A stretch of DNA of 64,000 bases, from positions 248,001 through 312,000 of the forward strand of contig JAJKFH010001792.1 in assembly GCA_023333565.1 (NCBI GenBank), given 5' to 3'. The notes beneath the pieces are model-generated. The model did not search any database and had not been told where the DNA came from. It saw only the letters and a list, made by a program, of their open reading frames with translations. Origin of the DNA: Puffinus mauretanicus (lineage: Eukaryota; Chordata; Aves; Procellariiformes; Procellariidae). This document shows positions 14,101-27,870 of the stretch, one piece after another; position 1 is the stretch's first letter, and every line of letters starts with the position of its first letter. The position numbers were made by a program, and so were the translations under genes.

Positions 14101-16129
14101 AAGAAAGATATGAAGCTTAATTAAATAAAGGTTGATTATCAGAAACTAGAGCATGTGCAGAGCCTGTTTGCTATAGCTTTTCTGCTGTTAAGCTTTTCTG
14201 CAGATCAAGCTTGGGCTGTACAAGAAGTGACATGAATCATCTCTATCAAAAGAAATATGATTCATTCAAGGCAGAGCCATCCAAGACCACAAATGAGGCA
14301 TTATTCTGATAATGAGAGATTTATAGAGGAGACACAGGGAGAAGGATCTCCTGGTCCTTTTAACCTAGCCCCTATTCTAGGCCCCTACAAAATCTCCTTA
14401 AAAATGTACATAATCTTCGCTTGAACATCTTGACTGAAAAGGACTAGCCAGCAATTCATAGAAGATAGAAAGCAGATGAGTCTCAGTCATTTTTACACCT
14501 AAACTCAAACCAGACTTCACCAAGTTCCTCTAATGTTCTTTTACTGCTGGTTGCAAGCTGGGACTGGAAGTGGAAATGCCAAAGCATCCCAAAGACAGGC
14601 AGCATTTGTGATGGGATGAGAAGCAGATGTTGAAGAAATCTCTGAAGAGATGATCTTCTCACAGAAATATCAGACCTTTTTTTGCACAATTCAAGTCCAA
14701 GACTTCAACAAACAGGTGTCTGCAGCCTCCACTCCAAAAGCTCTGTTTATAATATCTCTTGTGTCATATGCAACAGCTCCATAGTCATCTGAGATATCCT
14801 GGGGCATCTCAAAGGGATCATGACCAACACATAAGTCACTAACTCAAGTCCTCAGTGTACCTTGATTTTACCTGCCCAAGTGAAGATAGGTTAAATGACA
14901 CCCACAGTTTAAAGTACTGGTGCCCAGCATCTCTTTGAAAATCATGATTGTTTCATTAGTCACCTTTAAGATGAAGACCTACACCAATATTCAAGGATAG
15001 GAAAAAAAAAAAATCAAGGAGCCTCAAGAGAGTGGGAGATGTAGTTTTCAAGGAAAGGCAATGGGCTTTTGCAGCCCTCTGAAAATCCCACCACTCATCC
15101 AGAGCATAAGCCTTGACAGCAGTACTTTGCTACCCCACTGGATTTCAGTATGATTTAATTGATGCTCAGAAGCTTTGAAAAGCTCCTCAGACAGTAGGGA
15201 GAGAGAGGGGCAGCCATTATAATGCATATGGAGTTGAGAAGGGACCAAGATCCATCCCTCTCATGTATCGCTGCCTTTCTTTGTGATCTTAAAGAGGTTG
15301 TTGGGTCTGAACACTTAATATGCTTTAATTTCCATGGAATTTAAGTGTCTTGCTGCTGTCAGCAACATCTGAAGATTGTGAAGATAACTGCAGTGAAGAT
15401 TGTCCAGCTTCTGTGGTGAGAAGTCATACATAACTATTGCAAATCAAACATGGTCAAATAGAGAAATCCATTGTATTGTCTCATTTAAAACATGGAACAC
15501 ATAGGTGGGATTCATCTTACCTGAGTGGTTTTAAAGTCTTAATGACTTAAGTCATTCTAAAGCACTTAAAGGTATAGTGCTCACCTGCAGTAATAACTGC
15601 AAGTTCCCTAATCCTAAAAGAGAGAAAAATAGGCACTTCCAGAGAGTCGTTCATCTCAGTTATGTTAAATACTTTTTTTAGGTCTATTTATCTCAGGAAT
15701 TACCTGTCTTCTCCACTGCAAAGGGAATCCAGAACAATCTCCTTAGATTTAGACTTCTAACTTCTAGACACCTAAATTCCACCTTAAAAAAGCACTGAGG
15801 CATAATTTAACATTTTTAACTCTACCAGAAAGCTGGATGCAGGCATCTTCTTGCAGAATGTTTACAATAAGATTTCAGTTCATTAAAAACCTTTTTTTTT
15901 AAGAAAAAAATAACAATTTTAAGAATGAATGCATTACATTTTATGTTTTATGGGTCTACAAGGAGCTAACAGAATGTAACATTTTGACTAAAGAGGTTTT
16001 TTAAGGGCAATCAAACCAAATGGATATTAAATGAGGATACTGTAAACACATTCATAAAATATTATTTCTTTTTACGTGTGCACTATCTTTATTATTGCCA
16101 TATACCTGAGTATTAGCATTTTTGCCTCT

Positions 16130-16310
16130 AACTCTTACAAAATCTCAGAGTGCTTTACAGTGATTAATTAATTAATTATAGCTCAAACTCATTCTCTTGG
16201 ATAGAAAACTACCTGATGGGTTCCCTGAGGCACAGAGTCACTTATCATTAGAAAACAAGTGGGTGGAAAAATTAAATATTTTTGCCTCCTGATTTACCCC
16301 CAAGAAGACA
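16130..16310 (+). mobile_element. MIR-like ancient SINE trace
   Basis: The order of 'ctcagagtgctttacagtga', then about 50 bp later 'ccctgaggcacagagtcactt', then 'aagtgggtggaaa' and 'cctcctgattta' follows the layout of core-SINE/MIR elements: a CTCA..A.CACTTTACA block, then GAGGCACAGAG..., then a 'lack of a name' tail. Similarity is judged by eye and divergence is high. A chance or partial match is possible. Confidence 0.4.
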
Positions 16311-19300
16311 CCTACATAGTGCACCACAGGGCTCAGGCTACAATTTTTCATCCCAACCCTTTTGACCAGTTACCTCTGGATATCTGAGGCTTGCACGTCA
16401 CCATGGTGGCTGATGGGAGGGTTCATGAAATGAAAAGCAGCTTCACACTCCACCAAGCACATGGTTTTAAAATAAATAGATACTTCACTCCCATTTATTA
16501 AAGCTAGAATTTGGAGACAAACTTAAATTTCGTTTCTTAAAGTGGAAATTTCTCAATAGATTTGAGGTGCTTATATTTCTGAAGCACACACAAAGCTTGT
16601 ATCACTAACACCTATTAACGGTGGCACTAATCACACATAAGTGTGAGTTAGGCACCTGGACCAAACCAGTCATCCAGCTTCCATGTGTGGGTTCAATGCA
16701 AAGGAGGTAGAAACCTCCTTTGTGAACAGTGATTCATTCAGTCCTAAAACAGGTTGCTAGTTGATTAACCAGGACTAGGTGTCTAATCTATAGACAACCA
16801 ACATGAAGTGAGCTTAATCCCTTCATAAACAGTCAGCTACTGCTATAATGCAAGTCTTACCCAAATTAAATCAGTCTCTTTTAGTACCAAGTCGACCAGA
16901 CCACTTGTTTCAAGCCCAAATAAACATCTCCAGTAACAACGAAAACCGAATGTGAGAATTACCAACATAAACGCTCATTTCAATGAAAAAATAAATCCCT
17001 GTTTTCTAAGGCTGTTTGGCTTAAATCAAACACCCAGCTAACCTTTGAACCAGCGTTGGGAAGTTTCCATTCCAATGAGAGCTTTAGGAATGCATGCCAA
17101 CAACCTACACTCTATCCCCAGTTGGCAGGAGGTTGGCAGGGATACAAAAAAACATGTTAACAATGATGCTTTTTTTCTATATATACAGTAAACCTTATGT
17201 GTATCAACACACTTGTTTAAACAGCTTTTTGATTCTGACTCACAATCTTCATGAATACATAAAAAGTTCCAGATGTTAAAATGTCCCAGGACGTGCATTT
17301 TAACCAACTTTGTTCTGCATTTGTAGCCTGACATGCAAAGGGGGCATATTGATTAGAATTACTGGCATACTTACTGCTTCAGTTTTCCTGCTTCCTACTG
17401 AGTGGTATTTGCCATGGAATGACTAGGTTTTGTGCTATTTATTCCTAGCACGGTGCTCTTGGGATCCTGGATGCTTTGGAAATACCCTTTGCATCAGTAG
17501 CTGGAGAGTTGAAAAAGGAAGAAAGAAAAAGGGGGGGAAAAAGCAGTCTGAGACTTCACAGGTGCAATAAAGGAGAGGTTGAGGGGAGGAAGAGAAGGGA
17601 GTGAGAGAAAAGCTGTTTCCCCTTCTCTACCATTACACACGGGTCAGGTAATGGTCAGGTAATGCACAGGTCTGTGTCCAGGAAAGAGGAATGCTCAGCT
17701 GCAGTTCACCATTGGCATGTCCATTGCAAAGCCCTTCGCACTGGTGCAAAGTCACTGTTTACTTTAACTCTTACCCGTTATTAAATTTAAGACTCAGAAT
17801 CCCCTGTAGCCATTTGCTTTTATTAACAGTGAGCATGTGTGCAGCGCCAGAAAATCCAGGGCCTGGGAGAAATAGACTGCAGAATGTTACAGCTTTAGAG
17901 AAAGCCCGTTAGAAGCAAGGTATCCTGGATGATTTGCATGGGAATTATCACAAAGGCTTAGTGGAGCTTAAAAAACAGATTTTTTGACTGTTTCTGACCT
18001 TGTTTGCATTGATGTTATACCAGTGCCACTTTGCTGATTTCAGTTTAGCTCCTTCTGAATAGGAATAAATGAAGCTTAGGTGCATTTTTCTGAAGTGCCT
18101 TCATTATTCTGTTTTTAAAAATGATGAAGCACTTAGCTCCAGGTCCGTAAAAGCTTGATGGAGCCTGTGCTCCTCTGCACTTAGATCCAGATCTTAGAAC
18201 CTTATCCAGATCATTTACCACAAACACCCAAAACAGACAACACGAAAAGCAGCAGGTACTCACTCAACGGGGTGATCAAAATGATGACATTTAGGTTACC
18301 TGACAAGTCAGGCACCATCAGGACTGATAAAGAGTTCTCCAGGGACTATGTACATGTTTTATCCTATGACTTTTCAGTGCACAGTGCATACTTGGTGACA
18401 GGAGCAGGAGTCTTCCATCCCAGCACACAAGCCAGGTGCAGAGCTTTTTTCCCTCTTGTTCCCCTGGTCCCATAAATTTTGCATTCCTCCCTACAGAATG
18501 GCCTATGCCTGGTGGTAGGAACAGAGGGAGAGTAAGTCCCTATTTCTTTCCTTTTCCTCCTTCACACCAAATCTCAGGCTATAGAATAGCTCTTTATGTG
18601 GAAGATGCCTTCTGGGCAGGGGAACCAATGTCTTCTTCAGGGCCATGATGTTTTAGCTGAACTCACTGTGGCAGAGTTAGGAGCAGTCTGTGCAAGTCTG
18701 GCTTTTGCGGACCTGACACCACGAATCAGGCACAGCAATAGTTGGCTCAGCAGAGACACACACAACTGAGAGCTAAATGAAAGGTGGGCAGTAGGCAGGC
18801 GGTAGGAGCTATACAAACTTGGCTACAACTTTGGGTGCACGGGATTTTTCAGGGTCAGGGGTGGGACAAAATAACCTATATTTAGCCTCTCAACTTGAGC
18901 TTCTGGGATAACAGATTAAAATTAAATGTAAGTGTGAGCTGGCACCCTCTCTACACTACACTGACAGTGTTGACTACTTGCCTAGTAGGACATTTAATAC
19001 TTGGAGAGCCCATAGGTACCTGCGTGTTGAAAACAACATTTAAGTGCCTTAACCTCTAACTAAATGCCACCTGTCTTTATCTCTGAATGATACTTTATGT
19101 ATCTGCATGCTTGGTTTCATCTGGTACTGGATTGTAGGCATAGGATTTAGGTATTATCCAAGAGGTGGGAACATGGCCTCATGCCCCATGAATTTGGCTA
19201 ATGGTGGCAGAGAAAGGGCAGATGATGGAGAATACTGTAGCAATATAATTAATGCTTAAAGACTGGAGGTGTAGAAAAGCTTGAGTAAGCTCAAAGGCTT

Positions 19301-19439
19301 TGGCTTTCTAATATTTAGATTAGCAATCTAACCTAATGCATCTCAAACACTAAAGCAATTTATTCGGATTGGAGGTGTTAACTGGGAGCACAGGAAGAGC
19401 GAATTCACCTCATTTAACTTTAGCCATCAGAAAGTTAGA

Positions 19440-20288
19440 CATAGAATCATAGAATAGAATAGTTTGGGTTGGAAGGGACCTTTGAAGGTCATGTAGTCCA
19501 ACCCCCTGCCGTGGACAGGGACATCTTCAACTAGATCAGGTTGCTCAGAGCCCCATCTAACCTGACCTTGAATGTTTCCAGGGATGGGGCATCTACCACC
19601 TCTATGGGCAACCTGTGCCAGGGTTTCACCACTCTCAGTGTAAAAAATTTCTTCCTTATATCTAGTCTGAATTTACCCTCTTTCAGTTTAAAACCATTCC
19701 CCCTTATCCTGTCGCAACAGGCCCTGCTAAAAAGTTTACCGCCATCTTTCTTATAAGCCCCCTTTAAGTACTGAAAGGCTGCAATAAGGTCTCCCAGGAG
19801 CCTTCTCTTCTCCAGGCTGAACAACCCCAACTCTCTCAGCCTAACATCATAGGAGAGACATTCCACCCCCCGATATCATTTTTATGGCTTCCTCTGGACC
19901 CACTCTAACAGGTCCATGTCTTTCCTGTGCTGAGGACCCCAGACCTGGACACAGCACTGCAGGGAGGGTCTCACCAGAGCAGAGCAGAGGGGCAGAATCC
20001 CCTCCCTCGACCTGCTGGCCACGCTGCTGGTGGTGCAGCCCAGGATACGGTTGGCCTCCTGGGCTGCGAGCGCACACTGTCAGCTCACGTCCAGCTTTTC
20101 GTCCACCAGTACCCCCAAGTCCTTCTCGGCAGGGCTGCTCTCAATCCCTTCATCCCCCAGCCTGTATTGAGAGTGGGGGTTGCCCTGACCCAGGTGCAGG
20201 ACCTTGCACTTGGCCTTGAACCTCATGAGGTTCACACAGGCCCACTTCTCAAGCTTGTCCAGGTCCCTCTGGATGGCATCCCATCTGT
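19440..20288 (-). mobile_element. CR1 LINE, about 850 bp, 5'-truncated
   Basis: The best preserved CR1 in the window. The plus strand starts with 'catagaatcatagaatagaa' and 'gtttgggttggaagggacct' and runs through the CR1 3' untranslated block. The C-terminal RT frame is open for about 111 codons on the minus strand (19866 to 19531), with [38 protein letters not shown] and VDAPSLETFKVRLDGALSNL. It continues in shifted frames to about 20288, where similarity stops inside the ORF2 coding region. The break near 19850-19870 is a frameshift. Polymerase core and endonuclease are absent, so this copy is not autonomous. Confidence 0.9.
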
Positions 20289-20680
20289 AGACATCTGTCT
20301 ACATTGTACATTGTTCAGTCAGTTCCTCTTACAGACAGTGAAGAAAGATGCAAACCTCTGGAAATGGCCTAATCCATCCTAGGATAAGTGAGATGAACTG
20401 CTCTCTGAAGGATCCTATCTGCTTCCTTTGACTATTGAGAGATGATCAACAGCTTAGACAACTAGCTTAGGTTAGGTGCCTACCGTCTAGACATTTAACA
20501 TTGCATGAGACTAATCTACCCCCCAGATAGTCAGTATCTCTTTAGAAATCTCATGAGTGTTGTTGCAGCAACAAATACTGCTTCTTCATATTTATGCTTC
20601 CCAGAAGCAAATTTTGATTTGCTAGTGTATCTCTTTTTCTTCAAGAACGATTCATTGTCCTTATCCTCTTCCCCTGTTTA

Positions 20681-20729
20681 AACATATGTATATGTGTATG
20701 TATATGCATACACATAGTATACATATGAA
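20681..20729 (+). repeat. imperfect TATG/CATA microsatellite
   Basis: Alternating 'catatgtatatgtgtatgta' and 'tatgcatacacatagtatac' units. The right half is roughly the reverse complement of the left half, so it may form a hairpin. It is low-complexity DNA with no coding meaning. Confidence 0.7.
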
Positions 20730-23603
20730 CTAATTGTATCTGCATCTGTAACATAGCATGCATGTATTTTATGGCATTTGTTTTTGTGTGGCTTCTTATG
20801 AACAGAACACTGGGAAATCTGACAAAGTCTCCAAGTTTCTGCATCTGAATTCTAGGCATGGTAAACTTTCTGTGTTAACTATTGACCATGGGAAACTTCT
20901 GGAACTTAAAAACCTTACCAAACTATTATTAATTTTATATGTTTAAGGGTTATTTTAAAACCACAATCTCCCAGGTGCTGTAGTTCGCTTGTCCTGGGAT
21001 ACTTGTCATGTTAAACTTTGAACCTGTCTCATCTTTTCTTCCAAACTTAGTATCAGCTGAGGCTTTTAAAGTTCACACTTAAAATTAACCTCTTGTCTGT
21101 TGAGTCTTATAAATGTCCTAATCTATAGCTTGTGGTTCTGACCTACAGTCAGTGACTGTCGGCTGCACAGCTGAAATAATCAGCTGTTTTCAGCATTTGA
21201 AACCAGAAAAAGAAAAAAAAAACAAAGAAAAAAAGCAAACAAGGCATATACGGTCTGTATATATCCTAATAATATCAGATGGGCTTATTTGCAGGAAAAT
21301 AAATTACCAGATAAATAGCTTGCTTGGATACTAAACAGATTAGCCTTTCATGCCATTTAAAGGAAGAAAACTACTTTGTAACAGGAAAATTATTTTTATA
21401 TCTCCTATCTCACCTGGTGCATTTCCCTTCCATTCTACTGATAATTTCAACATACTTTTTATGAAGAGCAATTCCAGACCCCATTATTGTTCCAAGCTCT
21501 GACATTCACATAGGAAATGAAAAACTGCCCTAACCTTCCTCCCTGCTCATAAAGTCCTGGAAGAGGTGGATAAGACCACAGAATCTTTTGACTTAGGGTA
21601 CAATTTTTTCTGCATTTGCATAAATCCCCCAGGCAAGCAGGAAGAGACAATATTTCAAACCCAATCCCAAATATTTCATTTGGAGCGGTTATCTTATAAT
21701 TACAGAGCTGCTGCCAATTAGCAAAAAGAGAAACCTGTAGAATAATTTTGTACTGTTAGACATGGAGGAAGGGATGGGGCTGATGGGCTTTAACATGTAT
21801 TGTATGTAGATATGCAGTCCTGAACCAAAGCGGACAGTCCCACAGAGTGACCAATGATTTCTTTGCCTGGAGGGTACCCATACCTTGTACGCATCGATCG
21901 GAACACCTCTTCCTCTTGAAGATGTTTTCTGTTGTGGGACAGAAACCATTGCTGCCACAGTGATTTAATAGAACAATGCATTATAGGCAATCTGAGGCAC
22001 AGACTTTATTCACCCACCAAAAATGCACTGAGAATTTAGAGACAATATAATTACCTTTGGCAGGGGATTAGTGTCCACATGCAGAATTTCCCTGGAAGCC
22101 TGACGGCTGCAGAGAAAAAAAGCTTTTCCTTTAACATCACCTGAAACACAACGTCTGCAATAGCAGGCACCCCCAATGTTATGTGGGTCCAGAATACAGT
22201 GAGATGAAGAGGATTACCTTTGGGCCATCTGCAACTCCCACTGAGAAACTTCCTCTTAAAACATCTCAGACTCCCCATCCCCTCATCAGCAGATTGAACT
22301 TTGTCATTTAAGGTCATTGCTACCTCATGTCTTATTCTTGAAGGTTTCTAACCCACTTATTTGTTCATCTGCACACGTGCTACTTAGGTTTGTAGAATTG
22401 ATAAGAACACAGGCTGCTCAAGTCTTTTACAGATGAACACATGAGGCCATGGTAAGGAGAGAATGGGGCAGGAGGCAAAACTGAAGAATCACCTTTATCA
22501 TGTATTTACCATTTATGAACCAGACATGTCCTGCGATATCTCTCTAAATAAACCTCTGCGGCATATTTTGCAAGTGAAAAATTGAGTGTGTTTTTCCTCA
22601 CTTCAACATCAAACCCTGTCCTTGGATATGAGGTCAGGGTTCCCTTTGAAAAAGCGCTTACTGACCTTTTGGCCAAACAAAAGTGTAAAGGATTATTTTA
22701 CTTGGTATAAAAGGTCTACTCATCACTTCTCAGGCTCAGGGATGAGGAAGACACCTTTCAAAGCATGGCTATGTCTACAGCAGGTTACAAGTGGAGCTGC
22801 CATAAGCATGGAATGTTTCCTATCCTCTGTGCCTCACTAGCAGCTTCAGTGCAGGCTCCTTATAGACCACTTATGTGTTCTTATATCACATGCATGCAAG
22901 CTCTAGTTTTCCATGGATATTCGGTGTCAGAAGGATAAGCAAATGTAACCTTCAGTGTCACCTCAAGGCCAACGTGAATGAACAATACAAATTATCAACT
23001 GCTCCTGTACGACATCCTTACTGTAGAAGTACCATGTCACCACTGCTTGACAATCAAATCTCTTACATCCTAGTCCCAGAGTGCTTGAAATGAGCTGGAT
23101 CTCTGCATATGGTGGGATAAAAGATGGGAAAACTCTGTAATCTCCTGGATACTACAGAGTGTATGACTAAGTAGGTTCGTTCCTGCAATGGGTTGAGGAT
23201 GTTGAAGATCATATAAATTTGATGACTGCAAATATGTCAAAGCAGAGAGAATAAAAGACTCCTGCCCATTAGCCCTCCCTGTCTATAGAACATCCAGCCC
23301 TACCTACAGTGATGGGATTTCTGCCTACTAATTCACTGGCCCTATGTGGTTATAATCAAAATTTGACTTGGTTACTTCTAAAAAATCCTCTTTTTCTATA
23401 TATATTCTACAAGGAAAGTTATTTACACATGAGGATAATAAAAATACATCCTTGAAAAAGATCTTATGACATACTGATTCTGACCCATCCCAAATGACAA
23501 GGGTGGGTCCTCCTCTACAAAAATTTAAGGAACATGCTGTGTTGCTTTAAGAGGGCAGCAATGTGAATCAATTACTTTACAGTGGACAGCACTGAAGAAA
23601 TTA

Positions 23604-23675
23604 AGGCCAGGTCCTGTTCCGACTGAAATCAATTAGAATTTTGCTACTGATTGAAATGAAAGCTGAATCAGACTT
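23604..23675. repeat. dispersed self-complementary repeat, copy B
   Basis: Reads 'ggccaggtcctgttccgact', 'gaaatcaattagaattttgc' and 'tactgattgaaatgaaagct'. The first half resembles the reverse complement of the second around a TTTTGC centre. This is the same plan as the copies at 11084 and 39780, so a shared family is likely. Its identity is uncertain. Confidence 0.45.
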
Positions 23676-25369
23676 CATAACTACTTTTCTGAGTACTTTA
23701 ATAGCCAACTCTGTGTTTTTATAATGTCTGTATTTAAATGGCTTATTCGTTTAACAACATCCTTTCTCCTTCGTTTATGTTACAAATAAACAGAAATTGT
23801 TGAGCTGATGCCTAAAAAGGAAAAAAAAAATAATGTAAATATTTGCTACAGTAACAACTAAAAAGTAGGATTCACCTCTGGCCCTGCATTTGTTAAGGAT
23901 AAATTGGGTCCAGTAGTTTTTATTGCATTCACTATAAAACAGACCACACACTAGTTTCTTTTAGAAATGTTTAATCAAAGCTTTAAAAACATTTGCATGG
24001 CTCCTAGGACCTGTAGCACCTTAGGATGTACAGACGGTATCTACTGAAGAGGCTCATCACTTTCCCTCCTGATCTGTTCAAAAAAAATATAATTACTGGT
24101 ACGATTACAAAGAGGTGGGTACTGGAGGCACTGTCTACTGCCGGCCTGACACCAGAAGGTGTGATATTGTCTGCTTTTGCATCGAAGTCACCCAAATGAA
24201 GAATAATCTGCCCCATATGGATACTGATATGACTAGATTGTGCCATTTGGGCCTGGTGCCAAGTAAGTGGGGCCTGATAGCTCCAAGCTGTCTGCTGTAG
24301 AGGATGGACTTATAACTCCTTATGTTAGAAATATTATTTCAGTTTCCTACTGTTTGGGTCTTTTTTTATTATTTTTGATGTCCAGAAAGTATCACCAGAA
24401 TGGACATAACCTGGCGTACTTTTCTTCTTTCTTGTGAAGCTTTTCTAATGTATTTTCCACCTCTCCAAGAAAAATGACAGTTGGCTAAATGCCATCCTGT
24501 ATTTTTTTAAGTAGACTATGAAAGCAAAGAAAAAATAAAGTGGAGAGGAAAAAAAGAAGGAAGAGCAGTGAAAATGAGGAAATTAAGATATAGAATAATA
24601 TAATTAACAAACAGGGAGAAGATTAGGAAATTACTAGGACGGCCTGTAATTTTTTCACATTTCATTTCAAGTTAGTAGAAGGAATGGAGGAATCGAGATG
24701 GAAAGGCCAAGAAATTCTTACAGTTGACCTTACTACTGCTTTTTCTCAGATCCATTCCATACTTAACCTGTTCCTTGTGCACTGCATCATATTGTTCTGC
24801 TACCTGGCAGAGCAATGAGTTAGTTAATGTCGGAAAGCAAGCCAAATAGGTGTTGTTCTATGCTAAATGTTGTTGTTATCACATGAAAACTGCAGCTCCA
24901 TTGATCTTATAAAATAAAAAGGGAGCCTGGCAGGGCTCTGGTTGGGGACATAGACTGAGTGGTCAGGCTGAAGTCACATACATACTGTTGCATAAGTGCT
25001 TAAGGACTCTGCCAAAGCAGGGTCTATAAATGCAACGTATGGTTTCAAACCATGGGTCATGGCCAGCCTGTGGAAAACTTGCTCGTGTTTCAGCCTGCAG
25101 GTTAACCAGGGAGATTTGAGGGAAAGAGGGAATCCTGTCCCTGTTTCTAGTGCGGCTGCCAAAAGCTTCTGCTGCAGTTTACACCTCCAGAGACCGTGGG
25201 GGAAAAAACACCTCACAAATTTTCAGCTGGTGAGTGCATCAGGAAGGCCTCTCCTTGTCTCACTGCCACCATTCACACCCAGAGTTATGGTCTCTAATAA
25301 CCTTTCACATGGCCTGAGAAAGGCCTGGCCAGTTCCTCTATTTTCCCTGTAATAAGAAAGAGCAGAAGA

Positions 25370-25790
25370 AACTTTGCAGTTTATGGACACAATAATCTCA
25401 TTAAAGCTTCACCGTGGCTTCCAGAAGTTTTAATAAACCAGCTGGTTAATCACGATAATATCCCTCCCCCCTTCACTTTATGGAAAGATCCTGCGGTCAG
25501 GAAATATAAAACTCTCAACACGTTGACCACAGGGAGGATTACAGCCTCATGCAGTGACACTTTTCCAACTGTAGATCTTGTGTGCTGCACAAACCTCAAA
25601 CAACCTCATAAACAAGTTTGAAGCAGACCTAACGCCAGGCTTGCCAAGGAGAACATCAAGAGTGATTCTGTTAATGAGGTCTGGCTGGAGCTGAAACACC
25701 TCTCCTAAGTGTGTTATTTTTAATCAAGTCATTTCCAGCAGGAACCTTTATAGAAGTGTGCAGTGATTCATTCCTTAAAATTTACACTTG
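25370..25790. promoter_or_regulatory. candidate conserved non-coding element
   Basis: A stretch of about 420 bp with no repeat and dense homeodomain or forkhead-like words: 'ctcattaaagctt', 'ttttaataaaccagctggtt', 'aatcacgataat', 'gttaatgaggtctgg' and 'tttttaatcaagtcatttcc'. Its even, complex composition differs from the flanking decayed DNA and resembles enhancers around developmental genes. Position downstream of TFAP2B would fit a distal enhancer. This is inference only; no alignment was possible. Confidence 0.3.
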
Positions 25791-25793
25791 AAG

Positions 25794-25840
25794 GCCCCAG
25801 TTTTGGGCCATTGATGTCACTGAAAGCTTTAACAGTGACG
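25794..25840. repeat. dispersed self-complementary repeat, weak copy
   Basis: 'ccccagttttgggccattga' followed by 'tgtcactgaaagctttaaca' keeps part of the layout of the other copies (a CATTGA..TCA block next to a TTTTG core). It is more decayed and could be coincidental. Confidence 0.25.
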
Positions 25841-27639
25841 GATGGGTGTTGAATCAGACATCATGGGCTTGACACTCAATGACTTAACACCCACAGATCA
25901 GACTAGAATCCATGTCCTCAGACTCTCATACCTCAGAGAAAAGGCTGGGAGCGCGATCCAGGAGCTCACCTCTACAACAGATAAGGAAGCCAATAACAAA
26001 TCAAAGAACTATTCTTGCATTGCATCACCACCGTCCTGAGCTGAGCTAACATTTCGCCTGCCTGAGGCTCACAAGTGGGGTGCTCCTGAGCACCCCAAGG
26101 GCCCCAGTCCAACAAGTGTGCTCTGATCTGAGCAGGGTGGATGAATAACAAGTGACATCACTTCCAGTTCATGACCATTTTTATTCAAAGTGTAGCTGAA
26201 GTAAGAGCTGCTTTTGCCCAGGAAGAAGGAGATTTAAGGTTAGTGTCCTGCTCCTCTTGAAAGATTTCAGGCCCCTCTCTCCCAACAAAGTCCCTTAAAC
26301 CACGAGGCTACTTCAGAAAAAAAAAGTGTCTCGCTCCCTCATGCTTCGATTAAGCCACTGTAAAACCAGGAGTGAGGAAGGAGTGAGTATGATTTCCCTC
26401 TGGATAGTTATTTTGCATCCTAGACCTGCCTCTATATTACAAATGGTGGCAAGTGTTAGATGTGGAGACTACATTCAAAGATCCTCTGCCTTTAGTAGAA
26501 ATTATGTGTTCCTCCTATCAAAGCCTACAAATGAAAGCAGAGCAACACCAAGCAGCTGAGAAAGCGTCAGAATAAAGTGGGTGTGGTGAGCACATCTGCG
26601 ACTCTAAAGATATTGTGAAAGTTGAACTCATGTCCTACCCATTGGGCCACAAAAGCTGAATCCTCCTAGGTCAAACTGAGGGGATCTCCCCTACACGTTG
26701 CAAGTTAAATCCACTTATGCAAAGAAGCACAGGACAAGGAAGGAGGATGGTCTACAGTAGCAATGAGGCTGCTGGAGAAGTGCTATTCTTTATATCTGAA
26801 GACCTCAAAGTGCTTCTTAGCATGAAATAGGTAGTGATGGTCATCTTTTTACCACTTACTTGTGCCTAATTTAGCAACTGTATCAGATGTGGCTTCTTAG
26901 CTCATTATGTATATCACTAAGCGTAAAAGGCAACTCATACCATCTCCTTTGAGTCCTCTGGGTCCATGTTGAGCCCATTGAGAAACAAAGACGTATGTTC
27001 ATCCTGCTTATCTAGATACTCATGTCAGGACGGCACAAGCCAGCCGCTGTAAGAAGCTCTCTCTATCTATATAGAGGGAACCTCTGCAACTTAAACAGGT
27101 GCCTACCTTATAGACACGTAAAATCTAGTGAGATTAACTTCAGTCCCTCAGTAAACAATCAGAATATGGCTCTCTATCCCCATTTATGTATATAAAAAAA
27201 TTAGGGATAAAGCAGCTGTTCCAGCAGAGCTGAGAAAAGACTACATTTTTTTCCTCGCTCCCATGCCATGTCTCTACTTACTGAGCCACCTTGTTTCTCT
27301 AAAGGTTTTCTACTCCTGGAAATTTACTATTTCTGGATAATGGTTCCAAAATAGTTGTTTAATTAAAGCCCCCATGTAGCCAATTTTATTCCAGAATTCT
27401 GGAATAGCTATTCTGGTAAATTCTGAAGTGTCAAGAAGCCCTAAGGCATGTGAAGAGAAGTGTCTGCCTGTCTCGATGAGAAGCTGTTAAAAGGAAGGTG
27501 AAAATAATAGGAAACTTGCGTATATTGGTAAATGGCAATGAAAGTGTTGCTTGTAGCATCATTTTAAATCATTCTGGCACACAAACAACTAGAACTGCAC
27601 AACTAGTTTGGAGGCGAAAAGAGGGATTGAATTAATTCA
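25841..27639. other. intergenic DNA, no gene seen
   Basis: Mixed-composition sequence with short frames only. A 'gacctcaaagtgcttcttag' word near 26801 recalls MIR-type SINEs, but the rest of that element is not visible. No other feature is supported. Confidence 0.5.
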
Positions 27640-27870
27640 ACTTCTTTTTAGATTCACACGTGGTCTTCAAGGTTACAATTTAGTCATTATTTGAATTCAC
27701 ATTCCAGATAATTTCTTTGAGGCATCTTGGTCTCAAGTCTATGAGCTGTTCATTGTATATGTTTGATATATGAAAATCAAGCTGGGTTAATTAGTTTTGA
27801 TTAGACGCATAGTTTATGGTGTGTCAGCTCTCTTTGCCTTGATTGGATTAATTTAGTTCTTAGAAACACG
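27640..27870. promoter_or_regulatory. candidate conserved non-coding element
   Basis: Repeat-free, AT-rich but complex segment with 'gttaattagttttgattaga' and 'gattggattaatttag' (paired TAAT and TGATTR homeodomain and TALE-like words), as well as 'cacgtggtcttcaaggttac'. This is typical of enhancers of developmental regulators. It was assigned by eye; conservation was not tested. Confidence 0.28.

Larger units (their letters stand above)
9031..19439. other. intergenic DNA, no gene seen
   Basis: About 10.4 kb of AT-rich, CpG-poor sequence. The longest non-repeat open frame (plus strand, 11387-11797, 136 codons) starts with a hydrophobic stretch but matches no family I know, and I treat it as chance. 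A MIR-like trace (16130-16310) and one copy of the self-complementary dispersed repeat (11084-11133) are listed separately. Nothing else is recognisable. Confidence 0.55.
20289..25369. other. intergenic DNA, no gene seen
   Basis: AT-rich sequence with a TATG/CATA-rich patch (20681-20729), a short A-rich patch near 21208-21240 and one copy of the dispersed self-complementary repeat (23604-23675). Open frames are below 120 codons and without recognisable features. No RNA gene was seen. Confidence 0.5.
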
